Positions 1 to 8,756 of a stretch of DNA of 64,000 bases are shown here, one piece after another (the first letter of the stretch is position 1; every line of letters begins with the position of its first letter). Location: the NCBI RefSeq assembly GCF_011764565.1, contig NZ_AP022871.1, positions 8,990,320 to 9,054,319 on the forward strand, read 5' to 3'. The notes under the pieces were generated by a model that ran no database searches, was not told the DNA's origin, and was given only the letters and a program-made list of their open reading frames with translations. The stretch is from Phytohabitans suffuscus. GTDB taxonomy: Bacteria; Actinomycetota; Actinomycetes; Mycobacteriales; Micromonosporaceae. The position numbers and the translations under genes were made by a program.

Positions 1-1075
1 GCGCGTAGAGGGCGCCGGTCAGGGCGAACACCGGGGCGTGCCGGCCCAGGGAGGCGTAGTCGGGGCCGCCGGCCAGGCGGAACGCGAGCGCGCCGGCCAC
101 CGCGGACGCCGCGACCAGCAGGGCGCCGGACGCGGCCACCAGCGCGGTCGCGAGCACCAGGGTGCGGCGGCTGCCGCGGGCCAGGCGGGGCAGGGCGATC
201 ACGGTGACCACCTGCGGGGCCCAGATCGCGCCCTTGGTCAGCACCGTGCCGACCGCGTAGGCGCCGGACGACGCGGCGGGCAGCAGGTGGCGGGCGAGGA
301 GCAGGTCGGCGTACGAGACGGCGAGCATCGCCAGGGTCGCGGAGCTGGCGGTGACGACCTGCCGGGCCCGGACGCCGCCGCCCCTCGCGGCCCGGTCGGT
401 GGTGGCGCTGCCGGCGGGACGGTCGGCGGCGGCGCGGTCGGCGGGACAGCCGTCGGGGCGGGCGGCAGCGCGGTCGGTGGGACGGTCGGTGGGGCGGGTG
501 AGCAGGGCCAGCGCGGGCGGGATCAGCAACGCGGTGGCGGTGCCGGCGAGGATCGAGCCGGTCAGGCCGGCGCCCAGCGCCAGGCCGGCGACCAGGCCGC
601 CGTAGCGGCCGGCGGTCAGGACGGCCATGCCGACCGCCAGGCGCACGAACCGCTCGTCGCCCTGCAGCTCGCCCAGCCAGCGGCCGGACGTCACGAAGGC
701 GCCCGTGTAGAGGGCGAGCGGGGCGATCGCGGCGGGCGGCAGGTGCAGCAGGGCGTCCGCGACCGGGGTCAGCGCCACCACCGCGGCGGCGCACGCGGCG
801 GCGGTCAGCCAGGCCACCCGGCCGGTCGCGGCGCCGGGGTGGCGGGCGCGGTGGACCGCGACGGCGAGCTGCAGGCCCAGGCCGGGCACGCCGACGATGG
901 CGGCGATCGCGGACACGGTGGCGAGCGCGCCCAGGTCGGCGGCGCTGAGCTGGCGGGCGCCGACCACCGGCACCAGGTAGGCCATGGCGTTGGCGGCGGC
1001 GCCGGCGACCGCCACCGCGGCGCCGGCCACCCCGACGCGCGGCGGCCGTGCCTGGATCGCCCCAGCCTGCGCCAT
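1..1075 (-). CDS. Polysaccharide flippase-like membrane protein (partial)
   Basis: The reading frame is open from an ATG at 1075, with GAGG five bases upstream, to the window edge, so the C-terminus is missing (about 358 residues seen). It consists of repeated Ala/Leu/Val-rich hydrophobic stretches with short Arg-containing loops, such as AMAYLVPVVGARQLSAADLG near the N-terminus. That is the usual opening of Wzx/MATE-like flippases, which move lipid-linked glycans across the membrane. A hydrophilic insert rich in Thr, Pro, Asp and Arg (about plus-strand 385-505) separates two hydrophobic halves and looks like a cytoplasmic linker expanded by small repeats. It is divergent from the FkbM methyltransferase and glycan genes, which fits a role in exporting the glycan they build. 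The substrate is unknown. An in-frame GTG at 1081 is an alternative start. Confidence 0.7.
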   Translation of the reverse strand, partial: MAQAGAIQARPPRVGVAGAAVAVAGAAANAMAYLVPVVGARQLSAADLGALATVSAIAAIVGVPGLGLQLAVAVHRARHPGAATGRVAWLTAAACAAAVVALTPVADALLHLPPAAIAPLALYTGAFVTSGRWLGELQGDERFVRLAVGMAVLTAGRYGGLVAGLALGAGLTGSILAGTATALLIPPALALLTRPTDRPTDRAAARPDGCPADRAAADRPAGSATTDRAARGGGVRARQVVTASSATLAMLAVSYADLLLARHLLPAASSGAYAVGTVLTKGAIWAPQVVTVIALPRLARGSRRTLVLATALVAASGALLVAASAVAGALAFRLAGGPDYASLGRHAPVFALTGALYA

Positions 1076-1181
1076 CGCCACCTCACTGCCCGCCGCGCGG
1101 ATCCTGTGCAGGTTACTGACGAGAAACTTGGCGGTCCACCCGGTCGCTGAAAAGCGGGCGGGGCGGCTAAGGTTCCCCACC

Positions 1182-1952
1182 ATGGCCGGCACCATCTCGT
1201 CGACGCTGAGCGCGCGGTTCGCCGCGGGGCTGCCGGCTGGGCTGCTGGGCGCGGCGATCCGCACCGTCTACCCGAGGATCGAGCCGGAGCTGGCCCGCCT
1301 GGCGTCGTACGCGCCGCGCGGCGGCACCGCCGTCGACGTCGGCGCCTGGTACGGGCCGTGGACCCGGGGCCTGCGCCGGGTCGCCGACCGGGTCGTGGCG
1401 CTGGAGCCGGCCGCCGAGCTGGCCGCGCTGGTCGCCGGCGCCTACCCCGACGTCCGGGTGGTCCGGGCGGCCGCCTCCGACCACGTGGGCACGGCGACGC
1501 TCTACCTGCCCGACGGCGGGCCGGGGGTCGGGACGTCCTCTGTGGAGGGCGGCGAGGGGCGGCCGGTGGCGGTGCCCCGGGCGACCATCGACAGCCTGGA
1601 GCTCACCGACGTCCGGTTCATGAAGATCGACGTCGAGGGGCACGAGCTGCCCGCGCTGCGCGGCGCCGAGCGGACCGTCCGGCGCGACCGGCCCCTGCTG
1701 CTGGTCGAGGTCGAGGAGCGGATCCAGCCGATCGACCCGATCCTGGCGCTGCTGGCCGGGTGGGGCTACCGGCCGTACGTGATGCCCCGCGACCGCTGGC
1801 TGCCGCTCGCGGGCTTCGACCTGGTGGCGCACCAGCGCGCGGCGGTGGGGCGGGTGCGGCACAGCTTCGCCCGGCGGGTGGTGGCGCCCTGGCCGCGCTA
1901 CGTCAACCTGGTGCTCTTCAAGCCCGAGGCCCGCGCCCCGGAGGCGTCGTGA
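1182..1952 (+). CDS. FkbM family SAM-dependent methyltransferase
   Basis: This is a 256-residue cytoplasmic class I methyltransferase. The SAM-binding start is visible as AVDVGAWYGPWT at about residues 52-63, followed by an acidic residue at the end of strand 2 (VVALEP). The FkbM hallmark is present in the middle: FMKIDVEGHELPALRGA. FkbM enzymes O-methylate sugars or other small hydroxylated substrates, and here a sugar of the exported glycan is likely (inference from neighbours). The ATG at 1182 was chosen because homology-like sequence begins there and the upstream in-frame sequence is low-complexity. The stop overlaps the GTG of the next gene by four bases, so the two are probably co-translated. 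Confidence 0.85.
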   Translation: MAGTISSTLSARFAAGLPAGLLGAAIRTVYPRIEPELARLASYAPRGGTAVDVGAWYGPWTRGLRRVADRVVALEPAAELAALVAGAYPDVRVVRAAASDHVGTATLYLPDGGPGVGTSSVEGGEGRPVAVPRATIDSLELTDVRFMKIDVEGHELPALRGAERTVRRDRPLLLVEVEERIQPIDPILALLAGWGYRPYVMPRDRWLPLAGFDLVAHQRAAVGRVRHSFARRVVAPWPRYVNLVLFKPEARAPEAS

Positions 1953-3922
1953 GCGTCGGGACGGCGCGGCGCCCGTCGGTCAGCGTCCCGGTGCCCGCGT
2001 GGCTGGTCCGCGACCCGCTGCACGCCGTCGCGGCGGTGCTGATCGCGGCGAGCGTGGCCTGGCGGGTCAGCGTCACCAGCCGCGGCTACCTGGCGATCGA
2101 CGACTTCCCGATCATCTCGCAGGCGGCCGGCGCCGGCCTCGGCCCCGGCTACCTGTTCGAGTTCTACAACAACCACCTGATGCCGGCCGGGCGCCTCGTC
2201 ACCTGGCTGACCCACCGGCTGACCGCGTTCGACTACTGGCCGTACGCGACGCTGATGACCGCCGGGCAGGCGGCGGTGGGCATCGCGTTCTACCGGCTGC
2301 TGCGGCTGATGCTGCCGGCGACCTGGGCGCTGCTCGTGCCGCTGTGCCTGTTCCTGTTCAGCCCGCTCACGCTGGAGGTCAGCGCGTGGTGGGCGGTGGG
2401 GGTCAACCTCCTGCCCATGCAGCTGGCGATGGTCATGGCGGTCAGCGCCCAGGTGCGGTACATCCGGACCCGGCGGCGGCACCACCTCGTCGCGCTCGGC
2501 CTGTGGGTGCTGTTCGGCCTGGCGTTCTTCGAGAAGTCGCTGCTCGCGGTCGCCCTGGTCTTCCTGGTCACGGTCTGCCTCTACGGCCCCGGCGGCCCGG
2601 TCCGGGCGGTCGTGACGGCGCTGCGCCGCTGGCCGCTGGCGTGGCTGGTGCTCACCGGCATCTCGCTGGCGTTCCTGGCCGGCTACCTGTCCCTGGCGGC
2701 GTCGTCGCTGCGGCGGCCGTCGTCGGCCGGCGAGGTGGGCACGTTCCTGCACCAGTTCTTCGGCCAGTCGATCAGCACCGGGTTGCTCGGCGGCCCGTGG
2801 ACCTGGCTCGACGCGGCGGACGGCCCGGGTGTCGCGGCGCCCACGGTGACCGCCCAGCGGGTCTCCTGGGTGCTGGTGCTGGCGTTCGTCGGGCTGACCC
2901 TGTGGCTGCGCCGCACGGTGGCGCTGCGCGCGTGGGTGCTGTTCGGGCTGTACGCCTCGCTGTCGGCGGCGCTGATCGGCGCGACCCGGCTCGGCTCGGC
3001 GTACAGCGGCGTCGCCGGCCTGGTCCCGCGCTACATCGGCGACGTCGTCGTGGTCGCCTCGATCTGCGTCGGCGTGGCCCTGTGCGGGCTGCGCGGCCAG
3101 GCCAAGACCCAGGAGCGGGCCCAGGAAAGCGGCCAGGAGCGGGGCCAGGAAAGCGGCCAGGAGCGGGGCCAGGAAAGCGGCCAGGAGCAGGAAAGCGGCC
3201 AGGAAGCGGGCGGGGACCAGGGCGGGGAAGCGGGCGGGGACCAGGGCGGGGACCGGCGGGAGCGCGGGCGGCTCGGCGCGGTGCTGGCCGTCGCGGCCGC
3301 CGCCCTGCTCGTGGCGAGCAGCCTCTACAGCGGGGTCGACTTCGCCAGGGACTGGTCGGTCAAGGCCGGCCGCGACTACCTCGCCAACGCGCGGGCCGAC
3401 CTGGAGCGGGCCGAGCCGGGCACGGTGTTCATGGACCAGCCGGTGCCCGCGGCGGTGATCGACCCGCTCTCCGCGCCGTGGCACATGCAGTCCCGCTTCT
3501 TCGCGCCGCTCGACGACGGCCCGGTCTTCGTGACCCAGGCGCGGGAGCTGTCGGTCTTCGACTCCTCGGGGCGGATCCGGCCGGCGTGGGTGGAGGGTGT
3601 CAAGGCCGTGCCGGGGCCGGCGCCCGGCTGCGGGTACAAGGCCGCCGGCGGCGAGGCGGTCACCGTGCCCCTGGCCGGCACGGTGCCGCGGTACTGGCAG
3701 GCGGTGCGGGTGGCGTACATCGTGGACCGGGACACCAGGGCCACGTTCCGGCTCGGCGCGGGCGAGGTCCGGCCGTTCGACGCGCACCGCGGGCTGAACG
3801 CGGTCTTCCTGCTGGTGTGGGGCGGCGGTGACCGGATCGAGCTGACCATGCTCGACCCGCTGGCCACCTTCTGCACCGACGAGGTCGAGATCGGCGAGAT
3901 CGTGCCGCGGCCGGTCGGCTGA
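1949..3922 (+). CDS. Multi-pass GT-C-like membrane protein
   Basis: A 657-residue protein with about ten predicted transmembrane segments and a C-terminal soluble part. After the first hydrophobic segment comes the loop YLAIDDFPII, with paired aspartates in the place where GT-C glycosyltransferases keep a catalytic acidic residue. This makes a polyprenyl-phosphate-sugar-dependent glycosyltransferase plausible but not proven. Residues about 385-435 form a hydrophilic Gln/Glu/Gly/Ser-rich linker made of tandem GQERGQES-type units. It is followed by one more hydrophobic helix and an extracytoplasmic domain of roughly 200 residues. The gene starts at a GTG overlapping the FkbM stop and ends five bases before the next gene, so it belongs to the envelope-glycan operon. 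Confidence 0.65.
   Translation: MSVGTARRPSVSVPVPAWLVRDPLHAVAAVLIAASVAWRVSVTSRGYLAIDDFPIISQAAGAGLGPGYLFEFYNNHLMPAGRLVTWLTHRLTAFDYWPYATLMTAGQAAVGIAFYRLLRLMLPATWALLVPLCLFLFSPLTLEVSAWWAVGVNLLPMQLAMVMAVSAQVRYIRTRRRHHLVALGLWVLFGLAFFEKSLLAVALVFLVTVCLYGPGGPVRAVVTALRRWPLAWLVLTGISLAFLAGYLSLAASSLRRPSSAGEVGTFLHQFFGQSISTGLLGGPWTWLDAADGPGVAAPTVTAQRVSWVLVLAFVGLTLWLRRTVALRAWVLFGLYASLSAALIGATRLGSAYSGVAGLVPRYIGDVVVVASICVGVALCGLRGQAKTQERAQESGQERGQESGQERGQESGQEQESGQEAGGDQGGEAGGDQGGDRRERGRLGAVLAVAAAALLVASSLYSGVDFARDWSVKAGRDYLANARADLERAEPGTVFMDQPVPAAVIDPLSAPWHMQSRFFAPLDDGPVFVTQARELSVFDSSGRIRPAWVEGVKAVPGPAPGCGYKAAGGEAVTVPLAGTVPRYWQAVRVAYIVDRDTRATFRLGAGEVRPFDAHRGLNAVFLLVWGGGDRIELTMLDPLATFCTDEVEIGEIVPRPVG
3105..3255 (+). 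repeat. In-frame tandem repeat in membrane protein linker
   Basis: Units of about 24 bases, encoding GQERGQES, occur nearly three times. They then break into a shorter GQEQESGQE form and into GGDQGGEA units. The array keeps the frame open and encodes a charged, probably disordered linker. It is visible directly as near-identical copies and is a likely hotspot for length variation. Confidence 0.9.
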
Positions 3923-3926
3923 CCCC

Positions 3927-5717
3927 GTGCGGGCCCGGCTCGTCCCGCACGCCGCCGCCGCGCTGATCACGGCGGTGGTGCTCGCCCCGCTCGCTGCGCC
4001 CGGCTACGTGCTGCGGTACGACATGGTCTTCGTGCCCCGGCAGCCGCTGCGCTGGGAGATGGTCGCGCCGGCCGACGCGCTGCCCCGGGCGGTGCCGCTG
4101 GACGCGCTCGTCTCGGTCGCCAACCTGGCCGTCCCCGGCTGGCTGCTGCAGCGGCTCGCGCTCGCCGGCATCCTCTACTTCGCGGCGCTCGGCATGGCCC
4201 GGCTGGTACCGACCGGGCGCCTGCTGCCCCGCCTGGTCGGCGCCTTCGCGTACGCCTGGACGCCGTACCTGGCCGAGCGGCTGCTGCTCGGGCAGTGGGG
4301 GCTGCTGCTGGCGTACGCCGCGCTGCCCTGGCTGGTGGCGGCGGCGCGCGACGTGCGCGCGGGCCGGCCCGGCGCGCTGGCCCGGCTGGTGCTGGCCGCC
4401 GCGCCGGCCGCCGTGACCCCGACCGGCGGCCTGGTCGCGCTCGCCACCGTGGTGGTGCTGCTGGCCGCCACGACGGGCGTGGCGAGACAGGCCCTCGCCG
4501 CCGGCGCGGTCGCCGCGCTCTGCGCCCCGTGGGTGGTCGCCGCGGTGACGGGCGCCGCGGGCGGCCGGTCGGATCCGGCGGGCGTGGACGCGTTCGCGGC
4601 CCGGGCGGAGAACTGGAGCGGCGCCTGGGGCGCGGTGGCCGGCACCGGCGGGATCTGGAACGCGCAGACCGTGCCGGGCAGCCGGGCCTCGCCGCTGGTC
4701 CCGCTCGCCACCCTGGCGCTGCTCGCGGTCTGCGCCGCCGGCTACCCGGAGCTGCGCCGCCGCTGGCCGGGCGGGGCCGGGCGGCTCGCCGTGCTCGCCG
4801 GCGGTTCGCTGCTGCTGGCGCTGGCCGGCACCCCGCCGGCCGCGCCGGGCATGCGGTGGCTCGTCGCGAACGTCGCCGGCGCCGGCCTGCTGCGCGACGG
4901 CCAGAAGTTCCTGATCCCGTACGCCCTGCTGGTGGCGGTCACGCTGCCGGTCGGCGCGGAGGTGCTGGCGCGGCGGCTGGAGCGCCGGCTCGACCGCCTC
5001 GCCGGGCGGGTGGTGCTCGCCGCGGCCCTGCTGCTGCCGGTGGCGATCCTGCCCGACCTCGCGTTCGGCGCCGGCGGCGAGCTGCGCCCGGTGCGCTACC
5101 CGGCCGACTGGACGGCGGTGTCGGCGCGGATCTCGGCCGCCCCGGGCGAGGTGCTGTCCCTGCCGTTCCACGGCTACCAGCGCTACCGGTGGAACCGCGA
5201 CCAGGTGGTCCGCGACCCGGCGCCGCGCCTGCTGGGCGTGCCGGTGCTGATGAACGACGCGCTCCAGGTCGGCGACGTGACGGTCGACGGGGAGAGCCCG
5301 CGCGCCGCGCGGGTCCGGGCCATGCTCGCGTCCGGCGAGCCGGTCGCCCGGCTCGGCGTCCGCTGGGTGCTGGTCCGCGAGGAGCCGGGCCAGCGGGTAC
5401 CGGCGGCGGCGCTGGCCGGGCTGCGACCGGTGTACGACGGGCGGTACCTCGCGCTCTGGGAGAACCCGGCCGCGAGCGGGGCGCCCGCGCTCCACCCGCG
5501 CCGCTGGTGGGCGGCCGGGGCGCACCTGCTCGCCGCCCTCCTCGTGGTCGTCGCGGGGCTCGCAGCGCTGTGCACACGGCGCGCGCCGTGGTACCGTCCG
5601 CACACTCGTCAATCCGAGGAGGGGTATCCATGGCCAAGCTGGCCACGTTCGTCGTCGCCGCCGTCCTCGGCGTCGCACTCGGGCTCATCGGCATCTACGC
5701 CGCCGCCGGCGCGGTGA
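3927..5717 (+). CDS. GT-C-like multi-pass membrane protein
   Basis: A 596-residue hydrophobic protein with 10 or more predicted membrane helices. It begins with a GTG five bases after the previous stop. An early extracytoplasmic loop contains YVLRYDMVFVPRQPL, again with an aspartate in the GT-C position. The C-terminal third (from about residue 370) has a soluble outside domain with short motifs such as VLSLPFHGYQRYRWNRD, then one last helix. Its position among AftD, DUF2613 and DUF3068 genes recalls the conserved transmembrane protein found near DUF3068 in mycobacteria (from memory, not checked). The frame runs 88 bases into the following small gene. The last 30 or so residues are Ser/Pro/Arg-rich and unlike the rest, so the natural end may have been nearer 5600. 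Confidence 0.65.
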   Translation: MRARLVPHAAAALITAVVLAPLAAPGYVLRYDMVFVPRQPLRWEMVAPADALPRAVPLDALVSVANLAVPGWLLQRLALAGILYFAALGMARLVPTGRLLPRLVGAFAYAWTPYLAERLLLGQWGLLLAYAALPWLVAAARDVRAGRPGALARLVLAAAPAAVTPTGGLVALATVVVLLAATTGVARQALAAGAVAALCAPWVVAAVTGAAGGRSDPAGVDAFAARAENWSGAWGAVAGTGGIWNAQTVPGSRASPLVPLATLALLAVCAAGYPELRRRWPGGAGRLAVLAGGSLLLALAGTPPAAPGMRWLVANVAGAGLLRDGQKFLIPYALLVAVTLPVGAEVLARRLERRLDRLAGRVVLAAALLLPVAILPDLAFGAGGELRPVRYPADWTAVSARISAAPGEVLSLPFHGYQRYRWNRDQVVRDPAPRLLGVPVLMNDALQVGDVTVDGESPRAARVRAMLASGEPVARLGVRWVLVREEPGQRVPAAALAGLRPVYDGRYLALWENPAASGAPALHPRRWWAAGAHLLAALLVVVAGLAALCTRRAPWYRPHTRQSEEGYPWPSWPRSSSPPSSASHSGSSASTPPPAR

Positions 5718-5788
5718 GCCCGTCCGCCGACCACGTGGCCGACGAGGTCAGCGAGGATCCCGCCGCGACGGTCTACGGCACGCGCTGA
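5630..5788 (+). CDS. DUF2613-like small membrane protein
   Basis: A 52-residue protein starting at an ATG with an excellent GAGGAGGGG ribosome binding site eight bases upstream. It has a single N-terminal membrane helix (ATFVVAAVLGVALGLIGIYA), a short polar tail rich in acidic residues, and a tyrosine-containing end. Length, topology and position next to an arabinofuranosyltransferase locus match DUF2613 proteins, whose mycobacterial member lies beside aftD. No biochemical function is established. It overlaps the preceding membrane-protein frame on the same strand and converges with the GT4 gene, overlapping its 3' end by 16 bases. Confidence 0.7.
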   Translation: MAKLATFVVAAVLGVALGLIGIYAAAGAVSPSADHVADEVSEDPAATVYGTR

Positions 5789-6963
5789 TCCCGGGGCCGC
5801 GAGCCCGCCGGTAGGTCGCCGGCGACAGCGTCGGCGACCACGGCGGCGAAGGCGGTCGCCGACGCGTCCCAGGTGAAGCCCCGGGCGTACTCGCGCGCCG
5901 CCCGGCCCATCTCGGCGCGGCGGTCGGCGTCCCGCAGAAACCGCCGCACCGCCTTGAGGAACTGCAGCTCGTCGTCGACCAGCACGCCGGTGCGCCCGTC
6001 GACGATCGCCTCGCAGACCCCGCCCGCCGAGCGGAACGCGACCGACGGCGTGCCGTGCGCGGCGGCCTCCACGATGGTCAGTCCCCAACCCTCCTTGATG
6101 GAGGGTGTCACCGCGACCCAGGAGCGGCACAGAAGCCCGTGTTTGTCCTCTTCGGATACGAAGCCGGTGAAGCGGACGCGGTCCGCGATGCCGAGGTCCG
6201 CGGCGAGCCGCCGCAGCGGCGCCTCCCACCACCCCTGCCCGGCGACGGTCAGCTGGAGCGTGGGCATCTCCAGCGACAGCAGCGCGGTGGCGCGCAGGGC
6301 CAGCTCGACGCGCTTGTGCGGCACGAGGCGGCCGAGCACGAGCAGGCTCGGGTACTCGGTGCGGGCGGCCGGCGCGCCGACCGCGGCGGGCGTGCCGTTG
6401 CGGATGACCGTGATCCGGCCGGCGTCGACGCCGAGCCCGACCAGCTCGCCGCGGCTGGACTCGGAGACGGTGACGTACGGGCAGGTGCGGTAGAGGCGGA
6501 CCGCCAGCCGCGACTCGATCCACCAGCCGATCCGGGCCGGCACCGGGCCGAAGATCACCCGCCACTGCTCGCGGTGCACGTGGTGGACCAGCGCGATCAC
6601 CGGGCGGCGGGCCCAGACCCGGCTCAGGAACGGCAGCCCGTTGCAGACGTCGACGATCAGGTCGGGGCGGCCCAGCCGGCGGCCGGCGAGCGGCCCGAGG
6701 CCGAGCGCGCCGGCCAGGTAGACGAGGGCGGCGAACAGGTAGACCGTGTGCCGGCCACCGCGCCGCACCACCCGTACCCCGTCCGGCCCGGTCTCCTCGG
6801 CGGGCGCGCCGGCGTACGCCTGGCACAGGATCGTCGAGCGGTGCCCGCGCGCGGCCATCTCGGCGGCCACCCGCTCGATGTAGACCTCGGAGCCGCCACC
6901 CTCCGGATGGCGCGTGTCGCGCCAGTTCAGGAACAGGATGTGGCGACTCAGGGCGTCCGTCAT
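5773..6963 (-). CDS. GT4-family glycosyltransferase
   Basis: A 396-residue cytoplasmic GT-B glycosyltransferase. The N-terminal domain begins HILFLNWRDTRHPEGGGSEVY, giving the glycine-rich acceptor-side loop, and has the histidine-rich stretch ALVHHVHREQW. The C-terminal donor domain contains VLGRLVPHKRVELAL and the acidic signature SIKEGWGLTIVEAAAHGTPS, the E-x7-E element typical of retaining GT4 enzymes using nucleotide sugars. The start was set at the ATG at 6963, preceded by GAGGGG, rather than an upstream in-frame codon. The gene diverges from the VWA/AftD operon across a 120-bp promoter region. A role in assembling the envelope glycan is inferred from context; sugar specificity cannot be read. 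Confidence 0.85.
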   Translation of the reverse strand: MTDALSRHILFLNWRDTRHPEGGGSEVYIERVAAEMAARGHRSTILCQAYAGAPAEETGPDGVRVVRRGGRHTVYLFAALVYLAGALGLGPLAGRRLGRPDLIVDVCNGLPFLSRVWARRPVIALVHHVHREQWRVIFGPVPARIGWWIESRLAVRLYRTCPYVTVSESSRGELVGLGVDAGRITVIRNGTPAAVGAPAARTEYPSLLVLGRLVPHKRVELALRATALLSLEMPTLQLTVAGQGWWEAPLRRLAADLGIADRVRFTGFVSEEDKHGLLCRSWVAVTPSIKEGWGLTIVEAAAHGTPSVAFRSAGGVCEAIVDGRTGVLVDDELQFLKAVRRFLRDADRRAEMGRAAREYARGFTWDASATAFAAVVADAVAGDLPAGSRPRDQRVP

Positions 6964-7082
6964 GGTCCCCTCGTCACCCCTACTCGCGAGTACGATATGC
7001 GGTCGCGTCACACTAGGGCGCTCACCGGTCGATCCGCAACGCCCCCGACGGATCGACGCCGGTGCGAGGCACAGGAGGATCC

Positions 7083-8756
7083 GTGACGGACAGCGGCGTC
7101 CGGCGCAGGCCGGAGTTCTGGCCCGTCGCCGTGCTGAGCGCCGCTCTCGTGGCGGTGCTGGGCGGCTGGACCGCGGTCAGCTACCTCGACCGCACCCGCA
7201 GCGACCCGGCCTGCGCCCAGCGCACCGCGCTGCGGGTGGTGGCCGCGCCGAGCGTCGCGGTGCCCGCCCAGCAGGTCGCCGCGCAGCTCGCCGCCCGCGA
7301 CCGCTGCCTGGACCTCGTGGTCGAGGCCCGGGAGTCGGCCCAGGTGCTCCGCGACCTCACCGGGGCGGCGGCCGGCTCCTCCCCCAGCGCCGCGCCTCCG
7401 GCGGCGGAGGCCGCGCCCGCCCCGGACGTCTGGCTGCCGGAGTCGACGCTGTGGCTGCGCCGGGCCCGCGACGCCGGCGCGTTCCAGGTGCCCGAGACCG
7501 GGGTGACGGTCGCGAGCACCCCCGTCGTGCTGGCCCTGGACCGGCGCACCGCCGCCCGGCTCGGCTGGCCCTCGCGCGCGCCCGGCTGGCCGGCCCTGGT
7601 CGGCGCCGAGCGCCCGCCGCTGGCCGTGGTCGTGCCCGACCCGGCGGTCAGCCCGCTCGGCTTCGGCGCCCTCGCCGCGATCCGCGCGCTCGCCGCCGGC
7701 CGCCCCGGTGTGGCCGCCGCGATCATGCGCCGCCTCGCCCCGCGCACCGCCGCGGTGACCGGCGAGGCACCGCCCGCCCCGGCCGGGCCCGGGCGCGGCG
7801 AGACCGCGGTGGTCAGCACCGAGCAGGAGGTGCTGCGCGGCGGCGGCGAGCGGGTGGCGATCTACCCGCCGCGGCCGGTGCCGGGACCCGACTACCCGTA
7901 CGCCGTCCTCTCCTCGACCGGGGCCCGCGACGGCGCCGCGGCCTTCCTGCGCGCGCTGCGCGCCGACGAGGGTGCCGCGACGCTGGCCCGGCACGGGCTG
8001 CGCACGGCCGGCGGCGCCCCGCCCGGCGGCGCGGCCACGCCCGGACAGATCAGCGAGGCCGCGTACCCGCCGGCGCCGGTGCCCACGCCCGCGGAGGCCG
8101 CCGCGCTGGTCGACGCCTGGAGCGGGGTGCACCTGACCGCGCGGCTGCTGGCCGTGCTCGACGTCTCCGGCTCGATGGCGGCGCGGATCCCGGGCACCCG
8201 GGAGACCCGCCTGTCGGCGACCGTGAAGGCCGCGCAGGCCGGCGTGCAGTTGCTGCTGGACGCGACCGAGATCGGCCTCTGGACGTTCTCCACCGACCTG
8301 GACGGCGAGCGCGACTACCGGGAGATCGTGCCGGTCGGCCCGGTCGGCCCGCGCCGCGCGCTGATCGCCGAGCGGCTGGCCCAGGTGCGGGTCGAGCCGG
8401 ACGGCGGCACGGGCCTGTACGACACCACGCTCGCGGCGTACCGCGCCAGCGCCCGCGACTGGACCCCCGGCCGGATCAACCTGCTGCTCGTGCTCACCGA
8501 CGGCACCGACGACAACGCCAGCGGGATCGGCCGCGAGCGGCTGCTGCGCGAGCTGGGCGGGCTGCAGGACCGGCGGCGGCCGCTGCCGATCCTGTTCATC
8601 GGCGTCGGCCCGGACATCGACCGGGCCGAGCTGGACCAGATCGCGAAGGCCACCGGCGGGCGGGTCGCGCTCACCCCCGACCCGGCCGGCATCCGGCAGA
8701 TCTTCTTCACCGCGCTGGCCGAGTTCAGCTGCCTGCCGCCGAAGTGCCGCCGGTGA
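7083..8756 (+). CDS. Membrane-anchored substrate-binding and VWA domain protein
   Basis: A 557-residue protein starting at a GTG after ACAGGAGGATCC. Residues about 12-35 form a membrane anchor or signal. Residues 40-330 resemble an extracellular solute-binding (type 2 periplasmic) fold, with features such as DVWLPESTLWLRRA. From about residue 355 there is a von Willebrand A domain with the MIDAS motif DVSGSMA, a TGLYDT loop and the final DGTDDNASG loop. Such domain pairs occur in actinobacterial envelope proteins; their ligand is unknown. It overlaps the aftD-like start by four bases (GTGA), so the two are probably made together and may cooperate at the outer face of the membrane. Confidence 0.8.
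   Translation: MTDSGVRRRPEFWPVAVLSAALVAVLGGWTAVSYLDRTRSDPACAQRTALRVVAAPSVAVPAQQVAAQLAARDRCLDLVVEARESAQVLRDLTGAAAGSSPSAAPPAAEAAPAPDVWLPESTLWLRRARDAGAFQVPETGVTVASTPVVLALDRRTAARLGWPSRAPGWPALVGAERPPLAVVVPDPAVSPLGFGALAAIRALAAGRPGVAAAIMRRLAPRTAAVTGEAPPAPAGPGRGETAVVSTEQEVLRGGGERVAIYPPRPVPGPDYPYAVLSSTGARDGAAAFLRALRADEGAATLARHGLRTAGGAPPGGAATPGQISEAAYPPAPVPTPAEAAALVDAWSGVHLTARLLAVLDVSGSMAARIPGTRETRLSATVKAAQAGVQLLLDATEIGLWTFSTDLDGERDYREIVPVGPVGPRRALIAERLAQVRVEPDGGTGLYDTTLAAYRASARDWTPGRINLLLVLTDGTDDNASGIGRERLLRELGGLQDRRRPLPILFIGVGPDIDRAELDQIAKATGGRVALTPDPAGIRQIFFTALAEFSCLPPKCRR

Noticed and set aside
1898..3970. Long minus-strand frame opposite the GT-C-like gene
   Set aside because: Composition is Arg/Gln/His-rich with no membrane or domain pattern. 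It mirrors the plus-strand gene, a common shadow at this GC content.
6914..8752. Open frame that reads into aftD from far upstream
   Set aside because: Its first 600 codons are Arg/Gly/Ala-rich and overlap the well-supported VWA gene in another frame. The AftD-like sequence begins only at the GTG at 8753.
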